Shown here: in pieces, positions 10,545 through 21,136 of the stretch
Layout: each line of letters starts with the position of its first letter
Numbering within the stretch: position 1 is the stretch's first letter
Assembly (NCBI GenBank): GCA_029339195.1
Contig: JAPTJF010000160.1
Location: 56,736-120,735, forward strand
Source of the DNA: Micractinium sp. NFX-FRZ
Taxonomy: Eukaryota > Chlorophyta > Trebouxiophyceae > Chlorellales > Chlorellaceae
Length of the DNA stretch: 64,000 bases
Direction of reading: 5' to 3'
The notes under the pieces: model-generated
What the model was told of the DNA's origin: nothing
Seen by the model: the letters and a program-made list of their open reading frames with translations, nothing else
Databases searched by the model: none
Translations under genes and position numbers: made by a program

Positions 10545-11437
10545 CTACCCAGCCGCATGCACTGCCCTGCCTTCTGGGCGCTGCCCACCGCTAGCTGCCC
10601 GCTCTTCTTCCGCTGAGTGCTGCCGCTGCCCCTGTGCAGCTGCACTGCTTGGCAGCTGCGCAAGTCTCGCCTGCGCCTCATCCCAGTCGGCCTGCGCTAT
10701 GCACAACGCGTAGCGCCCCTTGCTGCGCGGCAGGCGCCGCACCAGGCAGCCGCCGCCGCTGAAGGCGCCGCTGAGGCAGCCGGGGAGCAGCAGCTGGTGC
10801 AAGCGGGAGAGCTGGGGCAGCCCAGCCGGGTACTGCTGCCCTGCAGACAGTAATATGGGAAGCATCCAATCGGACCTTCAGCCTGAGCGGGGGCAGGCAC
10901 TGGGGCTGTCAGATCACAAATCGACACAGATCGCCAACACCCAGCCACGATGCCAGGCTCTCACCACCGTCTGTGCTGGTGCCCACCTGACACGGCCTGC
11001 AGCACACGTGCCAGCGCCGCCAGCGACGTAGCCTCTGCTGGCCGCGTGAAGCAGGTGGCGTCTATCAATGCAAAGCGCAGTGGCTGCAGCGCATCGGCAA
11101 TCTGCATGTAGTGCCGGGGCATGAGAGGAGCCAAGCCAAAGTGAGCAGGCAGGCATTCAAGGCGGTGTGCCATGCGTTCAGGCAGACAGGAAGGTAGGTA
11201 GCCTGACAAACGAAGCTGAACACGCACACCCCAAAATAACAGCATATGCCTCAATCAGGGCAGTCCGTCAATCAGTCAGGCAGGCCGTGTGTGCCCCACC
11301 TGTGTCAGGCGGGCGCTCCATTCGACATACCATGGCTGCTGCTGGGCCCACTGCCACCGCTGCAGCGCCTCTCCCCGCTGCCGGGGCTGCAGCCCTGGCT
11401 GGGACGCTGGTCGCATGGGTGATCTCTGCTGCTGCTC

Positions 11438-11475
<38 letters not shown>

Positions 11476-12957
11476 GTTGCCACTGCCACGCACGCTGCTC
11501 CCGCCCAAGCTGCGCCGGGCGGGCAGGCAGGCCTGCGCAGGAGGCGTGCAGCACCGCACGGCGCAGCAGACGCTCCGCCTGCTCCTCCTGCTGTCGGGTC
11601 ATCGCCTCGCAGCGGTGCTGCAGGAGCAGCAGGTCCTCCACGAATGATGATGGCCCGCCACTGCTGCTAGGGCTATGGCTGCTCCTGCCACCGCTGCTGC
11701 TCCCGCTGTCACTGCTGCTGCTGGTGCCGGTGCTGCTGGCAAGAGAGGCCACCTCGGCAGCCTGGCCGCCGCTTGCACCGCAGCCCCCGTCGCCTGGCGG
11801 TGGCATGCGCAGCACATGGCGTATGCGGTTGCGGTGGTAGGAGAGGTCGGCGTTTGTGGGGTCGGTGACGTAAGGCAGCCCGCCTTGCTGGCAGTACTGC
11901 TCAAGCTCGGCTTTGCGGAAGTCCAGCAGGGGGCGCGCCAGGGAGACGGGGCCGTGCTCTGCGCAGGGGTCAGGGGCGCAGGACGGCGGGGAGGAAGGGC
12001 AGGCAGGGGTGTGGCTATTGGAAGGCATGTGGCAGGGCGCTGCAGCTGGTAGGGAGTTGCGGGAAAACAGCAGCGCCAGCAGCAGCCGCAGCGGGCAGTA
12101 CAGCTAGGTGCCAGCGGGCTGTGCCAATCAAGAACACGCCTGCCACACTTGCCCGTCTCCATCTTCAGCCAACCCACCCTTGCCCCAACCCCATGCCCCC
12201 ACCCCACCCCACCCCACCTGTCTGCTTCTCTGCAGCGGGCGGCATGCAGGCCAGCCCCGCCACGCCGCTGGCATGCAGCAGGCGCAGCAGGAAGGTCTCT
12301 GCCTGGTCGTCGGCGTGATGGGCCAGCAGCAGGTGGCGCCCGCCTGCCTGTGCGCAGGCAGACAGCAGCAGAGCGTAGCGTGCCTCCCGTGCCGCCGCCA
12401 TCTTGTCACCGCGCGGCGGTGGCACCCCGCCCGGCCATGCCACACTCAGCACGCGGGCTGCCAGGCCCAATGCTTCCGCCTGCAGCGAGAGAAGGTTCTT
12501 GTGGGTGTGGATGTAGCACAAATTGGAGCAGCAGCGGCTAGCTGGGAGAGAGCCTCTGCGGAGCAACTTTGGCAGGGCAGTGGTACCTGCGCTGCTACTG
12601 ATGCCGCCTCCGCCGTGCTCTCTGGCCGCAGCTTGTGGTCAACAATCAGCGCGAGTGGAGACTGCTGCAGGCCAGGAAGTCATGTTCCCAGGAAGGTATC
12701 TGTTCAAACAGGAAAGTGAGGGGTTGAGCTCGACAGGAGCAGTGGGCGGCGGCGGCGGCGGCGGCGGCAGTGTCAGCAGCGGCACTCCTGATGCTGGGCA
12801 TCACCTGGCTGTGCCCCCGCTGCCACCAGGCAGTCATTGCTGCCAGGGCCACGCTGTCGGGTCCGCCGCTGAGCGCCACGGCCACCCTGTCGCCCGGGTG
12901 CACGCCGCAGCGCTGCAGGGCGGCCGCAAAGCGGCTTAGGATGGACGATGTCGGCAT
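10545..12957 (-). CDS. tilS: tRNA(Ile)-lysidine synthase-like (TilS/MesJ) ATPase
   Basis: Converts C34 of tRNA-Ile(CAU) to lysidine using ATP and lysine so it decodes AUA; in algae this is expected in plastid or mitochondrion. Exons 12957-12805, 12664-12587, 12479-12218, 12039-11300, 11101-10987 and 10840-10545 give 547 aa. The PP-loop SGGPDSVAL lies at residues 30-38, IVDHKLRPEST follows, then LLLAHHADDQAETFLLRLLH and SLARPLL..., DPTNADLSYHRNRIRHVL, all hallmarks of the N-terminal catalytic domain. After it comes an insertion rich in Ser, Gly and a Gln run, then a poorly conserved C-terminal part. The N terminus is short and has no obvious transit peptide, so targeting is unclear. The start is the ATG at 12957, directly ahead of the catalytic domain. 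It is divergent from the gene at 13219. Confidence 0.88.
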
Positions 12958-13218
12958 GTTTGAATAAACAGTGTGATGATCACGAGGCCTCGTTCACAGG
13001 GCCCCGCCGATGTACATCGTTCCGCCAGCTCGGCAGGAGCGCCCCTTCCTCCTATTCCATCTTGTTCAGGACTTGCACTGTTTAATATAACACCGGATAC
13101 GGCGGTTACCCCGCTGAGCTTTATCAGCACATCTTCACATGCGGTTGAACACTCTCTCTGACTACACTCCCGCCTTCCAGGCCGCCGTGCCCAGCGCCTC
13201 GGCGCTCCGCTAGACAAG
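12958..13218. promoter_or_regulatory. Bidirectional promoter between TilS (-) and unknown gene (+)
   Basis: 261 bp separate the two divergent ATGs. GC drops locally around 13060-13150 relative to the coding sequence on both sides, as expected for a shared promoter. No TATA box is evident. Confidence 0.4.
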
Positions 13219-15055
13219 ATGGCCACGCCGCTGGCCGCTCCGGAGCGCTCCCAGGCGCAGGCCGTCGGCCCTGCCCCGCCGCCGCCGCCCGCCTCTGAGT
13301 ATGGTTGGGCCGCCGCCCCTGACGGCGCCACGCTTCCCCCCGCCAGCCACACAGAGTGGGACTATTCCGGGCCGCCTCAGTCGATGATGACGCCTGCGCA
13401 AGGGGCACCGCTGTCCTGGGCGCCCTCCCTCCCAGCCGACCTGCAGACCATCCCAGCCGACTGGGGCACCGGCACCTTTGGGGCGCCCCCGCTCATGGCC
13501 TCCGCAAGCTACGCCGCCACCTGGCCGCCGCCCGCAGCAGCGGCGGGGCTCAGCGGAGAGGGGCAGGCAGGCAGCAGTCAGGAGGTGCCCCCACTGCTGG
13601 ACCCGCAGCAGCTGTATGGGGCAGCGGTGCCCTGGTACAGCAGCTGGCCCTCACCCGACCAGCAGGCCTGCCAGGCGTATGTGCTGGCTGCTGCGGCCAT
13701 GCCGCAGCCCTGGCCTGAAGAGCAGCAGCACTACCTGCAGCAGCAGTATGCGCAGCAGGGCGTGCCGCTGTGCTACGCCGGCGTGTACGCTCCACCGCCG
13801 GCGCTGCTGCCGGCACCGGCCTTTGCCATCTCCCCGCCGCAGCTGGCGCCCCACGGCCGCATGGGGCTGGCCCGCAAGAAGAAGGCAGCGCTGCCGGCAG
13901 AGGCGTCGTTTGGGTGCGACAACCTCGAGGGCGGCGGCAGCGTGGTGCTGCTGCACAGCACGGAGCCCAGCCAGGCGGGCATGGGAGACGACCCAGCGGC
14001 AGGCACCCCGCGCAGCGGCCGCGGCTCACTGGACCTCCCAGGCGCGGCCTCATCACCCAACCGTGGTGCCGTCGGCGGTGGCGCTGCAGCGGCTGCGCAG
14101 GATGCTTCCCAGGCCCCCCAGCCTCAACAGCAGCAGTCTCAGCAGCAGCTGCCCTCCATAGAGTTTGACAAGGCGCCGCGCCCCGTCGACTTCCGCCCCT
14201 ACTCCTTCTCCGACTACCGCCAGCGCAACTTCGACCCCAAGCAGCAGGGCAGCAAGTACTGGGCGCTGGGGGGGCTGGGCCCCGCGCGCCCGCCCAGCGA
14301 CGCCGAGTGGCAGGCGCAGCAGGGCAAGCGCGACCGGCAGCAGCAGTTTGGGGAGACGGTGAGTGAGGAGGCCCCTTGCAGAGAGAGGGGGTGGGGGTGG
14401 TGGGGCGCATGCATATGCCTGCTCAGCTCCCTGCTGCCTTGCATTTGCCAATGCTCCATGATCGGCCAGCACATGCTCTGCCCCCATGCACTCCTTGCCC
14501 ACCTTCCCTCACCACTGCCTGTGCTTGACACTGGCTCCCTGCTCCCCCCTGCAGGCCAGCAAGCAGAACCGGCAGCGAATCGCCGCCCAGCCGTCCCGGC
14601 AGCGTGCCCCGCCCCCGCGGCCAGGCGCCGACGTGCGGCAGCGGGCAATCCAGTTTGCCAAGACAGGCGTGCCCAAGCCGGGCAGCTTCAAGACGCGGGG
14701 CTCTGCAGGGGCAGCAGGCCCAGCGCAGCCCAGCGCAAGCACCGGCGCATCCTGCACAGACACCGCCAGTGCAGCAGCGGCGGCTGTGGCGGCAGCGGAC
14801 GCGCTGGTCGAGCAGGAGGATGGACAGGAGGAGGGTGTGGCACCAGCTGCTGCAGGTGCAGACGCAGCAGCGGAGGCCTCGTTAGAACAGGTCGAGCAAC
14901 GGCTGTCTGGGCTGGCGTTTGAGCCGGCGGCAGGGGAGGCAGCAGGGGCAGGGTTGGTGAGGAAGCTGTCGGCGCCTGAGGAGGCCGGTGCTGGTTGCCA
15001 GGGATGGGCAGAGCCCGCAGATCTGGAGGTCGAGACATGCACAGCCAATGCATGA
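13219..15055 (+). CDS. Unknown proline/glutamine-rich protein with LGGLGP motif block
   Basis: Two exons (13219-14358 and 14555-15055) give 546 aa. The first 300 residues are Pro-, Ala-, Gln-, Tyr- and Trp-rich and probably disordered. One compact conserved-looking block follows at about residues 313-355: IEFDKAPRPVDFRPYSFSDY, then YWALGGLGP and a basic QQGKRDRQQQFGE segment continued in exon 2 by ASKQNRQRI. A PY[ST]xxDY...LGGLGP pattern is reminiscent of a motif in some cilium-linked animal proteins (JHY type); this is a weak memory match, not an assignment. The tail is acidic and Ala-rich. No catalytic motif, signal peptide or membrane segment is seen. TGTAA occurs 153 nt after the stop. 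Confidence 0.75.
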
Positions 15056-15819
15056 CTGAGGTTGCCAGCCTGGCTGCCAGCTGGCAGGCGGGAAGCTCTG
15101 CCGTCTCATGCAGTGCTGACAGCATGCGTCTGCTGCCCACCCGGCTGGACCCAGCTCGTTGACTGTTTCTATCAAAGTTGAGGTGCTACACTGTAGGGGG
15201 GTGAACATGTAAGCGATGTGATGCAGAGCATGGCAAGAGATGCAGAGTGAGCATGGGAGGTGCACATGGAAAGCGTGGCAGGCAGAGCACACTGCCGGTG
15301 AAAGAGCACAGTGAGGGATGGCAGGGCCGGTGCATGCCAGTGCGCAGCAACCTCAGGTACAGGCAAGAGCGAAAGCAAGACGCTGGGAAGTTGAAGGCGC
15401 CGCTGAGTGCGCCAGACAGCACATCTCGATTGCATGTTGTTGAAGGGTCTGGTCCCGCCCTCATGTAAGCCTCATGTATCATGCCACGCAGCATCAATGC
15501 GCAGCACCATCAAGTGGGTGCACGGTAGGTATGCCACCACGACTGGTCAGTCAGTTGCGAGGCAATCTTTAAGTTCCTCTGATCCCCACAAACAGGCAGG
15601 CAGGACTCGTTACCCACTGGCGGCGCTGGCGGCCGGCCTCTTGCACCCTGTTTTTGTGAGAAATTCATACGCTCTTTGGATTAACAAGTAGGTCATACAT
15701 TTCAATTATTTCGTAGCCAACGCTTCAAGGCATCGGGAAGTGTGACAAGGATGAGCAGGAGGGGAGTGCATTTCGGAGGCGGCTCGCCCTGACGTGGGGG
15801 GGCGGCAATCCGCATGCTG
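15056..15819. other. 3' flank between convergent genes
   Basis: Holds the 3' UTR of the LGGLGP gene, with TGTAA at 15208-15212, and the tail side of the convergent TIM22 gene. The section 15650-15730 is clearly AT-richer. No coding region or RNA gene is recognised. Confidence 0.5.
15208..15212 (+). terminator. TGTAA polyadenylation motif, LGGLGP-motif gene
   Basis: TGTAA 153 nt downstream of the stop codon ending at 15055, on the coding strand, in a region with no other gene. Confidence 0.5.
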
Positions 15820-17907
15820 TCATGTTCTGTGTTGCGACAAACCCAAGGTGCACCGCTGCCTGCTCGTGCGAGCAATTCTTTCTTCGCGCCGTCTTAGTGC
15901 CCTGCAAGCAGTGGTAAAGGTTTCAGTCAACAGGCTGGCTGCTGGCTGTGCGCCGCACGCCAGGGCAGCAGTGCCTGCGGGCCTGCCACGCTCGCGCCAG
16001 GCCATTTTGCCCCCCCGCACGCCCCATTGTTCACCCTTCATAACGCTCAAAATCTTAGACACAGTGACTGGCAAACCCACAGGACTAATATTTGTCCCAA
16101 ACCTACCCATGAATCTATCAATCGCTGCACTGAAAGCTGCACACAATGAGGGTTGGGGAAGGGGCAAAACTCGGCGTCAGGGGCAGCGGTGCTTGCATAG
16201 AGGTAAAACGCCCGTCACCCAAAGTAATCACGCTATGCTGGGTCATGCCACTTTCCTGCTGCACACTAGCTGAATGTCATACAATGTTGGCTGGCTTGCG
16301 CTCAAGAGTGCCAGCAGCACGTCTGTGCATCTGTACTGTACCTGCAAACGATGCGCATCCGATGCCGATGGCCTTTGGTCCTCCCGAGTGCGCCAGGATG
16401 GCCCCGGTGGCGCATCCGGCATAGATGGAGTTGCGGGCGTCGTGCTTGGCGCGGTACGACTCGATGATGCACTCGCTGCCGGCAAAGAGGGCCCCCATGG
16501 CGGCAAACCCCTTGGCGTATGACCTGGAACCAGCCGGGGGGGGGGAGGAGCCGGTGACGCACCAAGCCACAGGGCAGCCCCGAACAGATCACTACTGTTG
16601 GCTGGATCTGCACTCCGGCGTGCTGCAGTGGCAGCCATGCCCGGTCCAGGTCAGGAGTTGCATGACTCTCGTCATGTGGGCGCGTGCCGCGCAGAGACCG
16701 CCTGCTGCCCATGCCGCTGGTGCAAGCCATGCCGCCAGGCACCGCCGCCCCGCGCTGCCCCCTCCCGCTCACTTGCTCTTGGCCATCGTGTTTTTGGCCA
16801 TCTCTCGGAAAGCCTGCCGCATCGTCTGGTTCTGGTAGTCTGCCACCCCTCCCATGGCCGCGCCCTGCGGCGGCAGTACAGGCAGGCGCAGGGCCATGTG
16901 GGTCAGTCGGCACTCCAGCAGCGTGGGAGTTTTGATGTCTTCAGCAAGCTTGATGCAAGGTTGCTGTCGAGGCAGGGTGGTGCCACAAGCAGCGCTGGTG
17001 ACCCCCAGTAAAGAGCTTGCTTGCACAGCGGTGCCACCTGCATGCACCTGCGCAGGTCGCTCCTGTGCATGGGCCCGCCGTCTCTGCCATCTGGACCCCT
17101 GCCTGCCGATTCGCCCATCCCACACGCACTGCATACCCGGCCCTTCCCCCCCACTGCCCCTCCCCTCAGCACCATGCACCCTCCCTCACGCTGACTCCCA
17201 GCACCATGCACCCTGCCCCTGAACAGCAGCACCGCACCCGCCCCCACTCTATCTCCGCAGCACTGCACACCCTCCCTCGCTCTGCCCCCTCAGCACCCCG
17301 CCCGCCCCGCCCACCCACCGTGTCCATGGTCCCCATGAAGATGCCAAACATGACGCCCATGCCGCTGCCCAGCACCGCGCTCAGGATGGTGCGCACCACG
17401 CAGTTGTTCATAAAGTCCTCCTGCATGTTGGCAGAGGATGGGTGGGGTGTGTGGGGCATGGCGGTGGGCAGCCCGGGGTGCGCAGGTCTGTTGCGGGGAT
17501 GGCGGGCTGGAGGGCACCATAAGAGGGTGAGTAAGAGGCAGCTGTGTGCACAGACGGCTGGGCAGGCTGCACACGCAGGGGCTGCCGAGCTGCTCTGCTC
17601 TCCATGCTCAGCGCACAAGCTGGCTGCCTGTGCATGCACTGTGCAGGGAAAGACAGCCGAGGGTGGTGCCGCCACCTCCGCTGCCGCCGCTGCCACTGCC
17701 CGTGCGCCGCCAAGCCCCCGCAGGCATCGGCTATCTCGCGACCTTGCAAGTCATTTTACGCACCGAGGCAATCTGCTCCTGTGTGGGAGCCTCCAGCCGG
17801 CGGTACTGGCGTTGGCCCGGAGGTAGGTGAGACTGGTCTTTGCGATTCGATTTACCGCTGGTAGAAGGTGCCTCCGGCACCTCTGAAACCGATGCCTCAG
17901 ACGCCAT
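15820..17907 (-). CDS. TIM22: Mitochondrial inner-membrane translocase subunit TIM22
   Basis: Core of the TIM22 carrier translocase, which inserts polytopic carrier proteins into the inner mitochondrial membrane. Exons 17907-17764, 17420-17319, 16864-16773, 16523-16342 and 16136-15820 give 196 aa with consistent phases. Features of the Tim17/22/23 family are membrane helix 1 [19 protein letters not shown], the matrix loop ending [20 protein letters not shown], then [39 protein letters not shown] and [15 protein letters not shown]. The joint between exons 4 and 5 restores the conserved [10 protein letters not shown] sequence, which supports the last exon even though reading through exon 4 also stays open. 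About 50 residues after RFMGRF are atypical for TIM22 and lie in lower-GC sequence, so the true stop may come from another short exon. Confidence 0.85.
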
Positions 17908-18128
17908 GGCGCTCTGCCGCACAGCCCCGGTGAAGCCGCCCCTGTAACCCGAAGCTTTGCGCCGGTTGCTGGAGTTGAGTGGCTGCGAACTGTGCTGGCA
18001 TGTGTTTGCGTGTACTCACTTGCAAATGGGATGAGAGGGGTGGGGTGCTGCCAGGCTGGCGGGCGGCGGCGCCGGCACAGGCCTCAGCGCTGCCCCGCTC
18101 ACAGAGTGCATCAGTGCAGCCTGATGAG

Positions 18129-18133
18129 TTACA
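18129..18133 (-). terminator. TGTAA polyadenylation motif, CHK-like kinase gene
   Basis: Minus-strand TGTAA 28 nt downstream of the TGA at 18161-18163. Confidence 0.5.
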
Positions 18134-18160
18134 CAATGTATTGCATGGCTCTCACCATAT

Positions 18161-20622
18161 TCAGTCCAAGCCAAACTCCGCCAGGCATGTCCGCGCCCTG
18201 CCAGCCGCCCAGGAGGTGTTCCCCCAGAAGCCCCACCCCGCCATGAAGCGCACATAGTCTGCGATGGCAAGCCGGTAGTCACCCTGAAGCGCATCCCAGC
18301 TGTACCCCTCAACCGCCTGCGCAGCCTTGGCGGGGCAGCCCACAGGGCCACCCCCGCTGCTGCCGCCGCGGCCGCCGCCGCCGCCGTCTCCCGGCTTCCC
18401 GCTGCTGCCGCCACCCTTCGCGCTGCCGCTGGGGGCACCGCCGCTGCTCCCGCTGGCCGCCAGCAATCTCAACCCCTCCAGAAGCTCTGTGTGGTAGTGC
18501 CGCAGCAGCTCCTCCTCGCCGCCGCCCTGCAGCAGGCGGGGCGCCACTCCCGAGGCAAGGAGGTATACCACATCCTTGAGGCCGCTGCCTCCGCCGCAGT
18601 ACTGGAAATCTACAGCGGCGCACCGGGGGGCGGCGCGGCTGTCGCTAAACTGCAGGTTGGCGGTCTTGAAGTCGCCTGCAGGGGACAAATGAGGGGTGGG
18701 CAGGGGAGGGGCGGGGGTGAGGGGTTGAGGGGTTGAGGGGCGCGGGTGTATGTGAGCATTGGTTGGGGCTGCCCGTGCCTGCCCTGCCCTGCCCCGATCT
18801 GATCAACAACTCTCTGGCCGTGCAAGGCAGCGCAGCAGAAGGCACCAGGCACGAGGATATATATGCAGGCTTTGCTGCCACGTCCGCCTCGCCCCTCACC
18901 ATGCGTGATTGTGCGCCAAGGTGTGGCAGCCAGCCTGCGGTCCAGCTCATGCGCCGCCGCCTGCAGCGCACGCCACTCCCGGCCGATGTCTTCCAACTCC
19001 TCCAGCCTGCAGCCAGGTGAGGTGGTAGCAAGAGCCGGAGATTATGTGCAGGCGCATGCGGCAGCACGCGGTGGCCAGAGGGGGAAAGGAGGGTAGGGGC
19101 AGAGGGGCTCAACATTGACAGGCAAACACAGGGGCAGACACAGGGGAGGTGCCGCCAGTTCATAGGTTCACCAAACAAAGGTGTCAAGAGCGTGCAGCAA
19201 GGCCAGGCAGCCTCTCTAGCTCTCAACGCAGCCACTGCTGGCAGCTGGCAGGCCTGCCACAGCGCAGGCCGGCCTCCACACGTCACACTGCATCCGCCTC
19301 TCACCGCGTCTGCAGGTGCCAGTAGCAGCCTTCGGGCCAGAGGCCCAGCGCCTCGACGTCCGCGCCCCAGCAGGCGGCATGGAAGGCGGCCAGCCACGAG
19401 AGCGCCGCCTTGGTGTGTGCTTCGTCCAGGTTGCCGCAGCTGGGGAGGCGGGGCAGGGCGGGGCAGGGAGAACGAGGGGGGCGTGGGGAGGGACGGCACA
19501 CCCAGGCAGGTGTGGCACCACACACCAGTGCTGCAGCATGCATGCCTCGGGTGGCCTGCCATGCAACATTGCAGGCTGACAGCAGCACGCTGTCGTGGGT
19601 GGGGCTGTGAGAGGCAGGCACATGCGCATGGTGCTGTCCCGGCTGGTACGACACACCAAGTGCGGGTGTGAACACAGCAGCGGGCAGGGCAGGCAGGGCA
19701 GCCAGTGCAGCGTAGCAGGCTTTTGCCAGTTCATGCAGCACCCGCCCACACCGCACCGCGCCAGCTCGGGCCACACACCCCCTGCTTCCTTTGCTGAGTG
19801 CACTACCTGCGGGGGTACTCGGTGCGTAGATCTGACATAATCAGCTGCATGCCGCCTGCATCGCCGTCAGTGCTGCTGTCGCTGCAGGAGCGCAGCGTGC
19901 TGTGCACGCCCAGGCAGCGTGGCACGGCGGCGCTGGCTGGCAGGCGGGCGGCCACCCCCTCGTAAAAGGCCGCCTCTACTTGGTAGCTGCGCAGCTTGCG
20001 CTCGTGCGACACGCCGCTGGACACCGGTGGGTGCACCTCCTGCAGCACGAAATGGCGGCATCTGTGGATGCTGCGACTCAAATGGGGCCTTAAAGGGCAG
20101 CCTGGGCACAGGCAGGTGGCGATTCTAGGGCGGCGGCAATGCGGCAGTTGGTGCAGCACCTAGCAGCAACTCATCTGCCATGCCGGGCACGCTGGTGCCA
20201 GGGCATAAGCAGGCTGCGGTGCCGAACGTCAACAGCAAGCGCTGCCGCCAGCGGCAAAGCTCTCCCTTTCTTCTGCTTTGTGCTCATGGTAGGCTTGCCT
20301 TTACGATCAAGCACTCGTCGTCATCTGTCTCCACCTCGCTGATGGTACCATACCCCGCCCACAGGGTGGTCAGCGGGCGGGCGGAGCGGACGGCGACCGT
20401 GGCAGCGGCGCCGGCCTCGCCGCTGCTCAGAGCTGCCGCCATCATTGCCTGCGCCCGCTGCACCGCCGGCCCGCTGTCCACCTTCCTAGTGCGGCCCATG
20501 CTGCTTGGTCTCCGCGAGAAGCTGGGGGCGAGCCGGGAGAGCGCCTTCTGCTGCCGCGCGCACTGCCCACCGGGCTGGCTCAGAACAGGCACAGCGGGCA
20601 TATGAAGCGCAGTGCCGGGCAA
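18161..20622 (-). CDS. CHK/APH-type small-molecule kinase (ecdysteroid-kinase-like)
   Basis: Aminoglycoside/choline-kinase-fold enzyme that phosphorylates a small hydroxylated metabolite; the substrate cannot be told from sequence. Exons 20622-20299, 20039-19807, 19439-19305, 19006-18900 and 18675-18161 give 437 aa. Nucleotide-binding Lys region: ECLIVKEVHPP followed by SHERKLRSYQVEAAFYEGVA. Catalytic loop: THGDFKTANLQF, assembled across the 18900/18675 junction. Metal-binding motif: AVDFQYCGGGSGLKDVVYLL. The match is to the CHK/EcKL-like branch (HGD plus DFQ) rather than to choline kinase proper. Intron 1 appears to be GC-AG (AAG|GCAAGC), because only this donor keeps the conserved IVKEV sequence. 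A Gly/Ser-rich insert follows the DFQ motif. The start at 20622 could be replaced by the in-frame ATG near 20502. Confidence 0.8.
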
Positions 20623-21136
20623 TTGCGCCGAATGCCGTGCCGGCCGCCCTGAGCGGCACCAGCGCAGCAGGCACGGCGGCAGGACGGCAGCCGCCCTGCC
20701 ATGTCACCGCCATGATGCCCCGCTCTCAGACTACTCACAGGTGGCAACTGCCAACCGTCTTACAGTGAGCCTGTGTACACAGACTGAGCAATCTCTGTGC
20801 ATCAAAGGGGACAACGGCAGGTGCCTGCCGCCCAGCACTGCTGAGCAGGAGCGGCGTTGCGGCAGGTTGGAGGGGCATGCAAGCATGCAGGTGTGAAAGC
20901 AGACAACAGTGCAGGGAACTTCATGAGCACACTTGTTGGTGGCATGCGATGCGTTATCAAAGTGCGGACCAGCCAGCTTTCAGCTGGGCAGGCGGTCGCT
21001 TTCAGACTTCAGGGGAGGCACCGAGCCCTGCCAGGTATGGCGGCATTGGCGCTGCTGCCAGGGATGGGGTGTTGTTGTTGATTGTATGCTGCATGTGGGG
21101 CATGTCAGCAGGGTGACCTGCCACGTGGGCGGGCGC
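20623..21136. other. Intergenic: kinase upstream region and 3' flank of next gene
   Basis: Between the CHK-like kinase start and the stop of the nucleotidyltransferase-like gene, both minus strand. No coding exon, RNA gene or repeat is recognised; minus-strand TGTAA occurs near 20760. Confidence 0.45.

Noticed and set aside
13550..14410. Minus-strand 286-codon frame opposite the LGGLGP gene
   Set aside because: No ordered protein-like sequence; explained by GC-rich codons on the coding strand.
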